Assembly: GCA_009746045.1 (NCBI GenBank)
Contig: RPFO01000065.1
Location: forward strand, 3,482,061-3,546,060
Length of the DNA: 64,000 nt
Reading direction: 5' to 3'
DNA from: Mesostigma viride
Lineage: Eukaryota > Streptophyta > Mesostigmatophyceae > Mesostigmatales > Mesostigmataceae
The translations under genes and the position numbers were made by a program. Positions 1 through 10,384 of the stretch are shown here, in pieces. The notes under the pieces were generated by a model, which was not told where the DNA came from, did not search any database, and saw nothing but the letters and a program-made list of their open reading frames with translations. The first letter of the stretch is position 1; each line of letters begins with the position of its first letter.

Positions 1-390
<390 letters not shown>

Positions 391-440
391 TTACAAACAC
401 CATAATTCTGCCAACGTCACTCTTCCTGGACCGTGTGATA

Positions 441-844
441 GTTACGCCCGCCGTCGTTTCTTGTCTTACTGGAAGAGCACATGACCAACATTGGTTGTGC
501 TAGTTACGCCCGCCGTCGTTTCTTTTGCCTTTTCGATGTCGAAATATATCTCGGGAAAGATGCACCCCCGTCAGTTAACTTGTCATCTTGTAAGCTCAAT
601 CTTTCCATGATAGTTACGCCCGCCGTCGTTTCTTTTGCATCTTCGATGTCGAAGTGTTTGTCGTGAAAGTTGCATCCCCGTCAGCTTCTTGTAAGATCAA
701 TGTTTCATGATAGTTACGCCCGCCGTCGTTTCTTTTTTATTTTCGATGTCGAAGAATATGTCGTGAAAGTTGCAGCGCGTTCGTGTCCATTGTGATCTTG
801 TGATATCAAAGTTTCCCATGATAGTTACGCCCGCCGTCGTTTCT
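441..844 (+). repeat. Five copies of the 22-nt GTTACGCCCGCCGTCGTTTCT motif
   Basis: Copies lie at 441-461, 503-523, 613-633, 713-733 and 824-844, all on the plus strand, about 60-110 nt apart. Most are followed by TTTTGC...TTCGATGTCGAA and some by a TCGTGAAAGTTGCA segment, so part of a longer unit was duplicated. Short open frames across it only translate the repeat and are not called. The same motif, with variants, recurs between the genes and in the introns up to 8075. Confidence 0.85.
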
Positions 845-969
845 GTTGCTTCTCGTTCGTTTAAAATATCTAATGAAGTTTTTACCATCGTTCACCTAAA
901 ACAAATTACTTTAAATCTGCACCCGTTAAACCACACCCCCCTCGAAATGACTCCATGGTTGCAGAACAA

Positions 970-1194
970 ATGTCAGAAGAAGAACAAAAAAAATGCTTCG
1001 GAAACCACAAGCGCAAAAGGAAAGCCGATGACAATTTAGAGACCCTCTCGGAGGATGTGCCGGAGTTGGTTTCTTCGGATGACGAGTTTGAATACTCAAA
1101 AACATCAGGGGGACAAGTTCTTGAGAAAGCATGGAAGGTGTTTGTGACAAACGCGTTTGTGGAATGGATAAAAAAAAACTATTCCGAGGAATAG
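970..1194 (+). CDS. Small acidic/basic protein, 74 aa, unknown function
   Basis: I do not recognise this protein. From the ATG at 970 it has a lysine/arginine-rich start (HKRKRKADD, NLS-like), an acidic middle with SEDVPE and SSDDEFE, and a hydrophobic aromatic end (KAWKVFVTNAFVEWIKKNY). An in-frame ATG exists at 955, but a splice-acceptor-like TTGCAG ends at 964, five nucleotides before the second ATG, and the following four genes show the same arrangement, so 970 is preferred. It is the first gene of a same-strand series; the next ATG is only 69 nt beyond its stop. AT-rich sequence with AATAAT follows the stop. Confidence 0.45.
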   Translation: MSEEEQKKCFGNHKRKRKADDNLETLSEDVPELVSSDDEFEYSKTSGGQVLEKAWKVFVTNAFVEWIKKNYSEE

Positions 1195-1262
1195 TAACTT
1201 GTTATTATAAAATAATAAATTAATGTTTATGAATTTTTTTGTTCGTTTTTTCCCTGAAAAAG

Positions 1263-2018
1263 ATGGAGTCCGAGATCGTGAATGAAGTCTACGGAAGCGT
1301 CCTTCAAAACGTTTTCAAACAAGTTCGCTTTCTGTCGCGTGTCATATTCGAGGAAGTTCGAGTCGCGCAGGAGAGGACAGGCCGCCACTTGGCCGTTTTA
1401 TTGGCGTTTGATTCGTTCAGCCAAATGGAGAGAATTATGTACGCCCAGCTAGCTGATATGAACTTCTGTATTCAAGAGGGTTTTTTCAGACCACAGATGG
1501 ATCTAAGAGTGCCCATAGACCCAAGGACGGAGTTCCGCCTTTTGGTGTCGTTCATTACAAAGGGGCCAAAGATAGAGTTGGGGGAAGAGGAAGGGGCTCA
1601 GCTTGGGTGCACCTACGGGCGCGCATTTTACCCGAATGTTACGCATTCTCTGCGCGTGAGGGCTGATGCATGTGTAGGGGCAGTACCCCTCAACATGAAC
1701 TTTTTCTTGCTCTCTGACCCGATCGTGAGGGATGGGGATCGCATGCGTAGTACGCGAAAGTGCTCCAAGGAGGGGTGTGGGTGCGAAACAGGACCTCATA
1801 TCAAGTGGTGTAGAGGATGTAGGGATGCCAGATATTGCAGTGAGGAGTGCCAGCGTGCGGACTGGAGTAGGCATAAGGATAGATGCGAACGTCTGAGGCA
1901 AGCGAGGGAGGTGCTGGCAGGGGTGAAGTGGGGGGTTAACGTGACGACGATACTGGATAAAACTATGGGGTCTGATGTCGACTTCTCCTTCAACTTCCAC
2001 GACGGCTCTGCCTCTTAG
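1263..2018 (+). CDS. MYND-type zinc finger protein, 251 aa
   Basis: Single open frame of 251 aa from the ATG at 1263, which follows AAAAAG directly. The C-terminal third (about residues 165-208) has a MYND finger: CSKEGCGC, then KWCRGCRDARYCSEECQ, then DWSRHKDRC. This gives the Cys pairs, the RYC..EC segment and the final H-x3-C expected of the family. MYND fingers normally bind proline-rich peptides and act in protein-protein contacts, often in chromatin or ubiquitin pathways. The N-terminal 160 residues match nothing I recognise and hold no SET-domain motifs, so this is not an obvious SMYD methyltransferase. Low-GC spacers flank it, and it shares orientation with all neighbours to 19146. 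Confidence 0.7.
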   Translation: MESEIVNEVYGSVLQNVFKQVRFLSRVIFEEVRVAQERTGRHLAVLLAFDSFSQMERIMYAQLADMNFCIQEGFFRPQMDLRVPIDPRTEFRLLVSFITKGPKIELGEEEGAQLGCTYGRAFYPNVTHSLRVRADACVGAVPLNMNFFLLSDPIVRDGDRMRSTRKCSKEGCGCETGPHIKWCRGCRDARYCSEECQRADWSRHKDRCERLRQAREVLAGVKWGVNVTTILDKTMGSDVDFSFNFHDGSAS

Positions 2019-2119
2019 AAAAACTTGAAATGTAGAGTAATAACTTGTTTATATGATGTTATATTTAATGTTTAATGTTTAATGTTTATAACGTATCATT
2101 TTCCTCCTACGCGCAGGAA

Positions 2120-2320
2120 ATGGTGGAGGTTAAGGAGAGTTTGGCCAAAAGGCAAAGGACCGACACACTTCGACATAATGGAAGGAGTCTTCCATTGTAC
2201 ATCAAAAAAATAGTCGAGGATTACTGGCTCGCTTCCGACTCGACTCCTCGTCCGAGTCCGGTGATACCGGACAGTGTCAAAGTCTGGAAGGTTTCAGCAC
2301 ATCAATCGCACATTGAATAG
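2120..2320 (+). CDS. Short protein, 66 aa, unknown function
   Basis: Open frame of 66 aa from the ATG at 2120, starting VEVKESLAKRQRTD and ending with a TAG at 2318-2320. An in-frame ATG at 2075 would add 15 residues, but a GCGCAG acceptor-like site ends 3 nt before the 2120 start. It has a basic stretch (AKRQRTD), a possible helix (LYIKKIVEDYW) and a Ser/Pro-rich segment. No family is recognised. It could be a small protein in the gene series or a chance frame. Confidence 0.35.
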   Translation: MVEVKESLAKRQRTDTLRHNGRSLPLYIKKIVEDYWLASDSTPRPSPVIPDSVKVWKVSAHQSHIE

Positions 2321-2484
2321 ATAATGTTTTATCGCCATATTGCTGTTCGACAAGTTGCGCCTTGGGGCGTTTCTTTGCGCCAAATTTAAACCTTCGTATT
2401 AATAAACAAGTACAATAAAAAAATTTCAAAACGTTTTTTGAATTTTATTTTCCGGGGCCGGTATGTTATCGTAACTTGTCGCAG

Positions 2485-3351
2485 ATGTCCGGTTCGACGG
2501 AAGATTCGTCCGATTCGTCTAGTCACCTCCTGATGGAGGATTGGCAACGACTTCAACAACACCAAGCGGTTGCCACTGTCATTCAGAGTGTTGCTCGCTC
2601 AATAGGGGCGCCGCGCAAGTGTGATGTGTCCACTTGCAAGAAAACCGCTCTCGGATTTGACTTGTATTGCCGAAAGCACGAAGAACATTCTCGTCACATC
2701 GAAAATGCCCTCAGTCGCGGACTTGGAATGGCGGGCGCCCTCGGACCTGGATTGGCGGGGGGGGCCCTGCGACTTCGCCTGGACATGACTGTCGGAGAGG
2801 TCGTGGGTGTAAATTTTGATTTCACCAGGGGAGACGAGTACTTCCTTGAAGATTGGATAGTCAAAGACTCCGCGACAGGTGCGGACTTGGCAAAGGGAGG
2901 CTACGTTGCCGGCGCCCAAGAAAATGGTTGGAGTAGCTTGAGATGCTTTTTGATGACGACACCTTTTGCCGACTCGCGTGACACGGATGTAAGCGAACTT
3001 TATCGGCGTATGTGTTTTGCACTCGCCGACATTCCGCTGATAACTCAACGAGAGTTCGATTTTCGCGTGGAAACAAAAGCCAAAGCGATTGTATCCGGCG
3101 TGAAGGCGATTGTGGAGGAGGAGCAGGATTCTCTGTGTGCAGAGTATTTGGAGAGAGTGGCCCCGATGAAGACGAGGAGGTCCGAAATCTATCCTGACAC
3201 CGGCAACAAGGAGGCAAAGTTGGTGGCCGCCAAAGAAGAGATGTTCGCTCGTGTCGATGAAATGGCGGCGAAAGAGGTTCCGAGAGTTCGCTCGATCGGT
3301 TGTTGCAAAACCTGCAGAGAGTGGAACGAGTCGCGGGACAGTCTATATTGA
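2485..3351 (+). CDS. C-x4-C-x10-C-x2-H zinc finger protein, 288 aa
   Basis: Uninterrupted 288-aa frame; the ATG at 2485 follows GTCGCAG with no gap. Near the N-terminus, C46, C51, C62 and H65 form a C-x4-C-x10-C-x2-H signature (CDVSTCKK...YCRKH). It resembles the short C-C-C-H finger repeated in WRKY19-type plant proteins, but occurs once here. A Gly/Leu-rich stretch (about 78-98) and a charged helical C-terminal half follow. The end has GCCKTCREW, which could bind metal. The next gene has the same finger spacing and the same GGCCGGTATGTT upstream segment (2456-2467 here, 3608-3619 there), so the two are probably paralogues or a duplicated cassette. Function unknown; a nucleic-acid or protein contact role is only an inference. 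Confidence 0.6.
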   Translation: MSGSTEDSSDSSSHLLMEDWQRLQQHQAVATVIQSVARSIGAPRKCDVSTCKKTALGFDLYCRKHEEHSRHIENALSRGLGMAGALGPGLAGGALRLRLDMTVGEVVGVNFDFTRGDEYFLEDWIVKDSATGADLAKGGYVAGAQENGWSSLRCFLMTTPFADSRDTDVSELYRRMCFALADIPLITQREFDFRVETKAKAIVSGVKAIVEEEQDSLCAEYLERVAPMKTRRSEIYPDTGNKEAKLVAAKEEMFARVDEMAAKEVPRVRSIGCCKTCREWNESRDSLY

Positions 3352-3631
3352 TATGAGTTGCGCCCGCCGGCGTTTCTCTGGTCTTGAATGCCCCCCCTCT
3401 ACATACACATTATATTGTCTGGACATTCGTATGTAGTGACAATCGTAGTCGATGTGATTGCCATTCGTTTGTACGTAGAAAGTGGTTGTTGAGGAAGTTG
3501 CGCCCCAGGGCGTTTCTTTGTTGCATTTTCTTCAAATTTTAGCTCGCATAAATAGATGAAGATGACTTAATAAATGCCAGTTTTTTTTAATAATATAAAC
3601 TACTCGCGGCCGGTATGTTCTGGTTTCGCAG

Positions 3632-4366
3632 ATGTCCAGTCTGACGGTCGACATAAGGGGACGTCCATATCAGGACGCTGTTTTCCGGATTTTTGAGAAG
3701 GATCCCGAAAAGAAGTGCCGGGATAGGAAATGTAAAAAGCTGTCAATTACCGACATGGGTCTGTGTGGGGAACACATCGTAGCTTTTGGAAAGGACATGA
3801 TTTCCCGTCATTTGCAACAATACGTTGACAACAATTGTGTGGGAGGGGCGCAGATGGACGTCCTTCTTGAGGATGGAGTGGACGGAGCCAAAAGGGCTGT
3901 AATTCGGCTGTCGGAAATGGATGATGACAAAGAGGACGTGAACATTCGCCTTAAGAGGCACGACGATAACACGGCCGATTGTGTGTTTGGGTCTCGAGGA
4001 GTGGCGGATGAGAGGCAGGTCTTCCATGATGCCGCGGAGAAGGTGGTGGAATGGATGATGGGTTGGTCAAATCTTGACGTTCGCATATTCAACCGTCTGA
4101 CGTCTGATTTCCTTCTCCGGGGAAGTTTCAAGATGGTTGACCGTGCAAGGCAGTCCAGGAACCAGGTATCCGTTTCCATGGCCAGTCCGATCGCACGCAT
4201 GATTGAGGGGGGCCCTCTTCCGCGCAACCTTGCCTCGAGATTTCGAAAATACCGTGAAGGGCTCGACCGAAAATCAGCAGCGATTTCCCATTCGCGAACC
4301 ACTTATGGGTCGACGGAGGTGGTAACGGAATTTTTTTGCATTTCCTTGCCAATTGATTCTTTATGA
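3632..4366 (+). CDS. C-x4-C-x10-C-x2-H zinc finger protein, 244 aa
   Basis: 244-aa frame starting directly after a TTTCGCAG acceptor-like site. C29, C34, C45 and H48 (CRDRKCKK...LCGEH) have exactly the spacing seen in the preceding 288-aa protein. A mixed charged region follows (EDGVDGAKRAVIRLSEMDDDKEDV), then a helical segment and a basic C-terminal part. A donor-like GTG|GTAACG at about 4320 lies close to the end of the frame, so the last residues may be intronic. No known family was recognised beyond the finger. The 22-nt motif lies 135 nt upstream of the ATG and 40 nt past the stop. Confidence 0.55.
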   Translation: MSSLTVDIRGRPYQDAVFRIFEKDPEKKCRDRKCKKLSITDMGLCGEHIVAFGKDMISRHLQQYVDNNCVGGAQMDVLLEDGVDGAKRAVIRLSEMDDDKEDVNIRLKRHDDNTADCVFGSRGVADERQVFHDAAEKVVEWMMGWSNLDVRIFNRLTSDFLLRGSFKMVDRARQSRNQVSVSMASPIARMIEGGPLPRNLASRFRKYREGLDRKSAAISHSRTTYGSTEVVTEFFCISLPIDSL

Positions 4367-4588
4367 GGGACATAGAGTTGTTTGTATAGAGAGTGAATTG
4401 ACGAAAGTTGCGACGGCGGTCGCATCTTTTAGTGCGTCGTTCTCTTGTTATGAATCTCTGTTCATTCTGAATTATAACGTTGTTTGTACCTTGACATAAT
4501 GATGCATTTTTTGTATTGAGTTGCGACGTGGGGCGCATCTTCCTGCTGACTCGTATGTTTTTTCCAATTTTTTTGTTTTGTGTTGCAG

Positions 4589-7500
4589 ATGGAAAAGGGC
4601 GGCCCTACATCGCAGGTGGTCGGCGACTCTCCCCCTAGGGGGGAAGGGTCAGAAGGGCAACCAGTTCAGGCCCAAGGCGCCTCCCCACAACAGCCTCCTC
4701 ACAAGCGTGCAAGGGAGGGCACGCCGCCCCCAATGGTGGAATCTGGTGTCAGCTTTGCCGCGGTCACTGGGAAGGATGAGTACCACGGTGGTCTTGAGAT
4801 GGTGGACGATCCGGTTAAGCGGATTCAGATTGAGCGGTTTGAGCGACTCGCGAATGGCACTCGTGAACAGCAATTCGCGCTGTACCAAGACATCCTTAAT
4901 GACAAACCTGAAGTCGCCAAGGTGCCTTATACCTCCAAGCGCACATTCATGCCTCGTTTCGAAACCCTGCTCCAGCAGGAGCTAAGGTTGCGTCGGTTGG
5001 CTCAGAATGCGCCAGAGACAGTAGCCGCCGCGCCCTCCCATGCCGCGCCTGCCGCAGTAGCCCAAAAGAGGGGGGAGAGTGTGCACGAGTCGGCCGCAGT
5101 GCCCTCAACCGCAAGGGATCCCCCCGCGACTTCCAAGCCGGTCGCGACGGGCGATATGCCCCCGCCGCGGCAGAGGGGAAGGGGGAAGGGGGTCGATGGA
5201 GGGGAAGTCCTCGATGTTTTCGATATGACGCTGGGCAATTTGGAAGGTGGCGGGCCGATCTTCGTAAGTCTCCGCCCATTAAATTGATGTCGTGAAATAC
5301 AATACGCATTTTTTTGCAATATTCGCCAGACATGTCATTTCCGACAACTAAGCGGATTTTTACTTTCCGTTGAAATGTTCGCAGGGCCGGCAAGAGGATG
5401 TTGGTGCAAGAGAAGCCCGCTCAATGGCGGGAAGCACCCAGGTACATGAGTGCGTCAGATTCCTCTCCGGTTTACTTGTATTGAAAAGGTTTGCGTGCGT
5501 ATATCCTTGTTTATTTTTGTAGTAATTTTTTTCTTGTGAATGGACAATCGCGTTTGCTATTTTTACAGGGAAGTCCGTTCGAGCAGCAAGAGGGCGGTGA
5601 CAGGAGGGGAAGTGGATCTTACGGTGGTTCCACTGCAGAGGGGGGAAGGGTAAGTTACCGTTGACTTACAAATTGAAAGTTTAGGTTCGTCCTCAATTGA
5701 CAGAGTTACGACGGCCGGCGTTTCTCTACACTTTTCTTACATTAAAAATCTTCCGTTGATAATGTTCTTGCAGGAAGCCGGTCGTCAGGGTGGGGCAAAT
5801 CTCCAGGGAGAGGGGGCTATCGCTGTCGGTGAGCCTGTGTCAGAGGGCGCGGGTGGAAGCGACGGCGATACTGCGAAAATGACACGCTTTAAGGAGCAAG
5901 CGGATGCTTATCAACTGAAGAAGTTGGCAAAGTGGGTTGTGGCCGAGGTGAGAACGGAAACAGCCCCACCTGAGGTACGGAACCAGATGATGACTCTCCA
6001 TCAAGTCGCTGAGTTGATCGTGAAGAATGCGTGCGCGCCCGATGGCGCCACACAGCCTGAGGAGATCCCGAGCGCCAAGGCCTTGATAAAGTGGATGGAG
6101 GAGAACCTGTTCGAGGGCAAAGGGAAGGAGAGGAAGTGTAAACTGAAGACGGTGACGATGGCGGACGCCAAGACTCTGATCAAGATGTTGAAGGAACACG
6201 ATGCCCGCCGGGACAAGTCTCCGAAGATCGCGAAGGGGTCGAAGAAAGCGGCTGAAGCAGCAGCGGTTGAGGGGAATGAGGTAAGTCTACCTCTGTTGTG
6301 AGGGGGGCTTTGTTCTTGAGGTCCAGGTTTCATGTAGGTTGCGACGGCCGGCGTTTCTCAAGTGTGACACTTACTTCCTTTTGACTAACACTTACTTCCT
6401 TTCCTGATTTCGCATCGTTGAGGGAAATGAGCCAAGTGTACCTCTGTTGTGAGGGGGGCTCTGATCTTGAGGTTTAGGTTTCATCTAGGTTGCGACGGCC
6501 GGCGTTTCTCAAGTGTGACATTTACTTTATTCCTTTCGGTTATGCTTTCCTGATTTTTTCATATCATTGTTAAGGGGAACGAGGTAAGTATACCTCTGTC
6601 GTGAGGGGGGCTTTGATGTTGAGGTTCAGGTTTCATGTAGGTTGCGACGGCCGGCGTTTCTCAATCGGCATTTACTTTATTCCTTTTGGTTATGCTTTCC
6701 TGATTTTTTCGCATCAACGCAGTACGTGCAGGCCGAGAGGGCGACCCACGCGGCCATCCTGTACTCAATCAGCCTCGACCAGCACGCGCGCCGCGAGAAC
6801 ATGAAAATAGATAGTACGTGGACTGCTGCCGTCGACGAACACCAGAAGGGACTCTCCGAAGCACTTGCGACCTACAAGGGGAAGGCGCTGAAGGGAAAGG
6901 GGAAAGGAAAGGAGGTGGAGGTTGCGGATGCTCCCGTGTCTCTGCTTGAGAAATGGGAGAAGTCCCCGGTGTCGCAGGATGATGATGACATCCTGGATGT
7001 GAACGATGAGATCGCGAAGGGCAAACGGTTGCGGAAGCAGCTTGCCGTTCAGCCTCGGGACCTCGATGAGATGTCCAAAGCCTTGGTGCATCGAAATCGG
7101 GTGTGGACAAGGAACCTGTTCGTGGGGCCTCAGAAGCTCCTCGCACGAGACTTGCATCTGTCTAGAGCCGAGCAGAACGCCACCATTTTTGCAAACTCGG
7201 AGTCCGACTACGGCCACGACAAGCTGGTGATTCCTGTGTGGCGGTACTCGTTCCAGTTTTTGGCTGACCGGTGCCCCAACAGTTTTCATGACTGGATGAA
7301 AAAGGAAGGCACCCAGCGTCAGCTCGCGCAACTCTTCGGGGAGATGGGGGGGGCACGGACAATGAAGGCTGGCTACGCTCGCGCAATGACTGACAAAGAG
7401 ATTGATATCTACCTGCGAACGAGCTCGGCCAAGGGAATGGCCGAAGCTGCTTCCACCGCGGTTCTGACAGGACCGGCCGATATTCTGGACTCACTTAAGC

Positions 7501-9700
7501 CCGTGGACGTGAGAAAGGCCGCGCTTTTGGACAGTTTGTGCAAGTCCGCCTGGGAGATGGCTCCACTCGAGAAGAAGACACCGTTGCCGCCAGCCATTTG
7601 CGGCTTTCTCGTGCTGGACGGGAACCACTTTACCACACTCATCAAATCGGTGAAATTCGAACTGGTCACCGACAATATGACGGTGGACCAAAGATCTGTG
7701 TGGTACCAGGCAATGCTGAATGGTTTCATGAAGGCGGAAAAGCTCAGGGTCGTTGCGCGGGGAGGGAAGGAGCAGGAGGTCACGAAGACCGTGGCCGCGG
7801 CGAAGCTGGAGGAGTGGGCAACTGATTGGACGAATTTCGGGGGGTGGACGTGCAGATGCTCAAGGGTGAGACCATCCTGCCGACCTGGTGGCAGATCCGT
7901 GAACAGAAGGTAAGCCAGGTTGCGACCGCCGGCGTTTCTATAAGTGGTTTTCTTGTGTTAATTTCAGTATGCCATTAGTTCGGTCAAGATGCGACCGCCG
8001 GCGTTTCTATAAGGGGTTTTCATGTTCCACCTTAGCATGCCATATTTTGGTCAAGATGCGACCGCCGGCGTTTCTGTCAGTCGTATTCTTGTTCTCAGTT
8101 GAGTTGTGCTTATTTGGGAGGACTGTCGATGTGTCTCTGCGCGTTGTTGCCCTACGGGGATGCAGGTTACCGAACAAGTCGGCAAGATGATCGAAGTTGT
8201 CAGGCAGCTCGGGAACGCCATGAACGCCGAGGACACAGCCCAAGCCAAGGCAACGTGGGGCTCAGCGCTGGGGGATGTGCACCGGGCCTACCAGGCATAT
8301 GGACCCGTCAAGAGAGGGAAGGGCGTGTCTCTCCCAACTCCTCTGTACGGCAAGATCTGGGCGATTGTGAAGCCCTTTTGGCAGAAAGGAGAGCAAGCCA
8401 AGGCCGAAGGGGACGGCGCAGGCGACAAGGCAGGAGGGGCTGAAGAGACGGACAAGTGGGGGCCGGACCAGAAGAACTTCATGCAGCGCTGGCTGTTCTG
8501 GTGTGAGGACCCTTTGAAGCCCGCTGTCGACGGCAAGCCGGCGATCGCACAGGATATCGCGGCTCGGCAAGACTTCCTTGACACGCGCCCTAAAGACAAG
8601 GCGCACGAACTGTCCATTTTCACCGCGCATCGGGAACTTGCGAGTTTCCAGTACTTCGACAGCCTGATCCAAGCGCCGATCATGTCCTGTGAGGCCCCTC
8701 CCAGCAACCTGATAAAAATAATGGAAGTCGCCAAGAATTTGATAGAGGCGGCAAAGCAATTCGCCCACATCAAGTTCCTGGAGAACCCCGAGCTGATGGC
8801 CGCTTGCAAACAACTAAACGGGACTTTCGACCCCGTATTGGTGAGGGAGCACGTGTTTGGCGTGAAGCTGAAGGGCACCGTCGCCACGGACCTCGACAAG
8901 TTCATCGCCGACTGCCGCCTGACCAGAGACTTTTGGCGGGTGATCGTCACGGCCACGAGGGCGATCATTCTCACGCTGAGGGACCTTCCGCCGGCTAAAA
9001 GGAAAGTGGTCGACCAGAAGGACTGGAAGTTCCCGAGAGGGCTGCTCGCTTCCCACCCCCGTCATTTGTATGACGATTTGGGGGTGAAGACCAAACATCT
9101 GCTGGGTGTGCCACAGCAGGAGGCGGCGGCGGAGGAGGAGGTGCAGGCGGCGGCTAAGGAGGAGGGGACTGCCAAGGCCAAGAGGGGGTGGTGGGACAGG
9201 CTGGAAGCCTTCACCTATTGGGACGGGGTGAAGATGGGACCCGACTGGATCGCATACAGGACAATGACATGGAAGGAAAACGAAAAAAGAAAGGATCTGG
9301 TGGTGACGAAGGTGGTGGACGAGTTGTACACGGGGTCTGAAGACCTTCCTGGGAAGCTGAAGGACCAGGCGTTTGCTGTGCTGGACCTGACAGCTGACAG
9401 CAACGAGAAGTGGAGGAACCTGCGCGAGTGGGATCAAGACTGTATTCCGGTCGACAGCCAGATACCCTTACCCTCCTCCCGTTTGAGGTATGCCGCGTGG
9501 GATGTGGTTGACCAGATCACCAAGGCCCTGTTGAAGGGACCCTCCAGAGTTCTGCTGGTGTTCGGGTTACCCGCCCATATCCGCCGGTGGAAGCGCCTGG
9601 TCCGACTTATCAAATATCGGCTTCTTGAAGATGGGTGGCAAGACGTCGACATGGACTTTGCCGTGGTCGTGGACGACGAAGACGACGGGGATCATCATTC

Positions 9701-9756
<56 letters not shown>

Positions 9757-9919
9757 GCTCGGAGAAGGAAGAGGTTTACGAGGAGGAAGAGGGGGAGGAG
9801 GAAGAGGGGGAGGAGGATATTGCTGAGGGGCACCCGCCCGGGGTGGGTGGGGGGCAGGCGGAGGGGGAGAAAGGGGATGGGGATGGGGAGGAGGGAGGAG
9901 GGGGGAGGGGGGAGAGGGA
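4589..9919 (+). CDS. Large multi-exon gene, 5' part (six exons), interrupted by a DNA transposon
   Basis: Six exons join by GT-AG sites, all in phase 0: 4589-5263, 5385-5441, 5569-5649, 5774-6280, 6723-7909 and 8166-9919. The ATG follows TGTTGCAG directly. Exon 1 encodes a low-complexity Pro/Gln/Ala-rich start and a charged helix; exon 4 a lysine-rich helical region; exons 5 and 6 about 1,000 residues of apparently globular sequence; exon 6 ends in an Asp run and Glu/Gly-rich tracts. I recognise no family. Exon 5 is one base short: reading moves frame at a G6 run (7839-7844), and one added G would restore both frame and phase. Exon 6 is cut at 9919 by a CACTA-type element; the frame resumes at 17460. 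Introns carry the 22-nt motif. Confidence 0.6.
5705..8075 (+). repeat. 22-nt hairpin motif, intronic copies
   Basis: Seven plus-strand copies lie in introns of the large gene: 5705-5725 (intron 3), 6338-6358, 6489-6509 and 6641-6661 (intron 4), and 7919-7939, 7988-8008 and 8055-8075 (intron 5). Core: GTTGCGACGGCCGGCGTTTCT, with GATGCGACCGCCGGCG in two copies. The 7919 copy begins 9 nt after the exon 5 donor. No copies were noticed in introns 1 and 2. Confidence 0.85.
6268..6722 (+). repeat. Triplicated donor/intron segment in intron 4
   Basis: A unit of about 151 bp, starting in the last exon 4 codons (GTTGAGGGGAATGAG|GTAAGT) and running through a CCTCTGTTGTGAGGGG stretch, one 22-nt motif and a pyrimidine-rich TTCGCATC end, occurs three times in tandem. 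The donor sites fall at 6281 (GTAAGT), 6432 (mutated to CCAAGT) and 6584 (GTAAGT). The true acceptor ends at 6722 (AACGCAG). The duplicated exon ends are vestigial. Confidence 0.8.
9702..9756 (+). repeat. GAT trinucleotide run encoding poly-aspartate
   Basis: About 18 GAT units in frame in exon 6 give an uninterrupted Asp run, followed by Glu-rich and Gly-rich coding sequence. It makes the C-terminal part of this exon strongly acidic. Length is likely to vary between alleles. Confidence 0.9.
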
Positions 9920-10160
9920 CACTAGGAAGGGGGGTGTGACATTTTGTGATATTTTGTGACATATCACGTGACATTTTGTGATGTGGATGTGACAAAATGT
10001 GACATTTTGTGATTTTTTGTGACAAAACTGTGATATTCTGTGACATTTCGTGACAAATCATGTGATAAAACCAGCATATTCTGTGATTATCTTTGTGACA
10101 AAAACAAGGAAATTATCACAAAATATCAATGTCACGACTTGACAAAACGCACTGACAAAA

Positions 10161-10384
10161 TCCGTGACATTATCACTGATATATCACGAAAAAAAGGGTG
10201 ACAAATCCGTGACATTATCACTGATATATCACGAAAAAAGGGTGACAAATCCGTGACATTATCACTGATATATCAGGAAAAAAGGGTGACAAAATCCGTG
10301 ACATTGTCACTGATATATCAGGAAAAAAGGGTGACAAAATCCGTGACATTGTCACTGATAAATCTAGGGAGAAAACAGTGACAT
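10161..10384. repeat. Subterminal 45-bp minisatellite of the CACTA-type element
   Basis: Five units start at 10161, 10206, 10250, 10295 and 10340, each with TCCGTGACATTATCACTGAT, then ATATCA(C/G)GAAAAAAGGGTGACAAA. They lie within the wider TGTGAC-rich left subterminal zone (9937-10480). The right zone, 17140-17450, carries the same words in inverse orientation without this regular unit. Confidence 0.85.

Larger units (their letters stand above)
2354..4540 (+). repeat. Dispersed 22-nt hairpin motif, intergenic copies
   Basis: Five diverged copies lie at 2354-2374, 3357-3377, 3497-3517, 4407-4427 and 4520-4540, in the spacers on both sides of the 288-aa and 244-aa genes. The consensus is GTTGCG(C/A)C-NNNN-G(G/T)CG(T/C)(T/A)TCT. 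The flanks often pair: the 4407 copy has GCGAC/GTCGC, and the 2354, 3357 and 3497 copies have GCGCC/GGCGT. Sequence between the copies is AT-rich. Confidence 0.75.

Noticed and set aside
441-8075. Integrated large DNA virus suggested by the small intronless genes with a repeated intergenic motif
   Set aside because: The same motif lies in spliceosomal introns of a multi-exon gene on the same strand, and no viral hallmark gene (capsid, polymerase B, packaging ATPase) is present.
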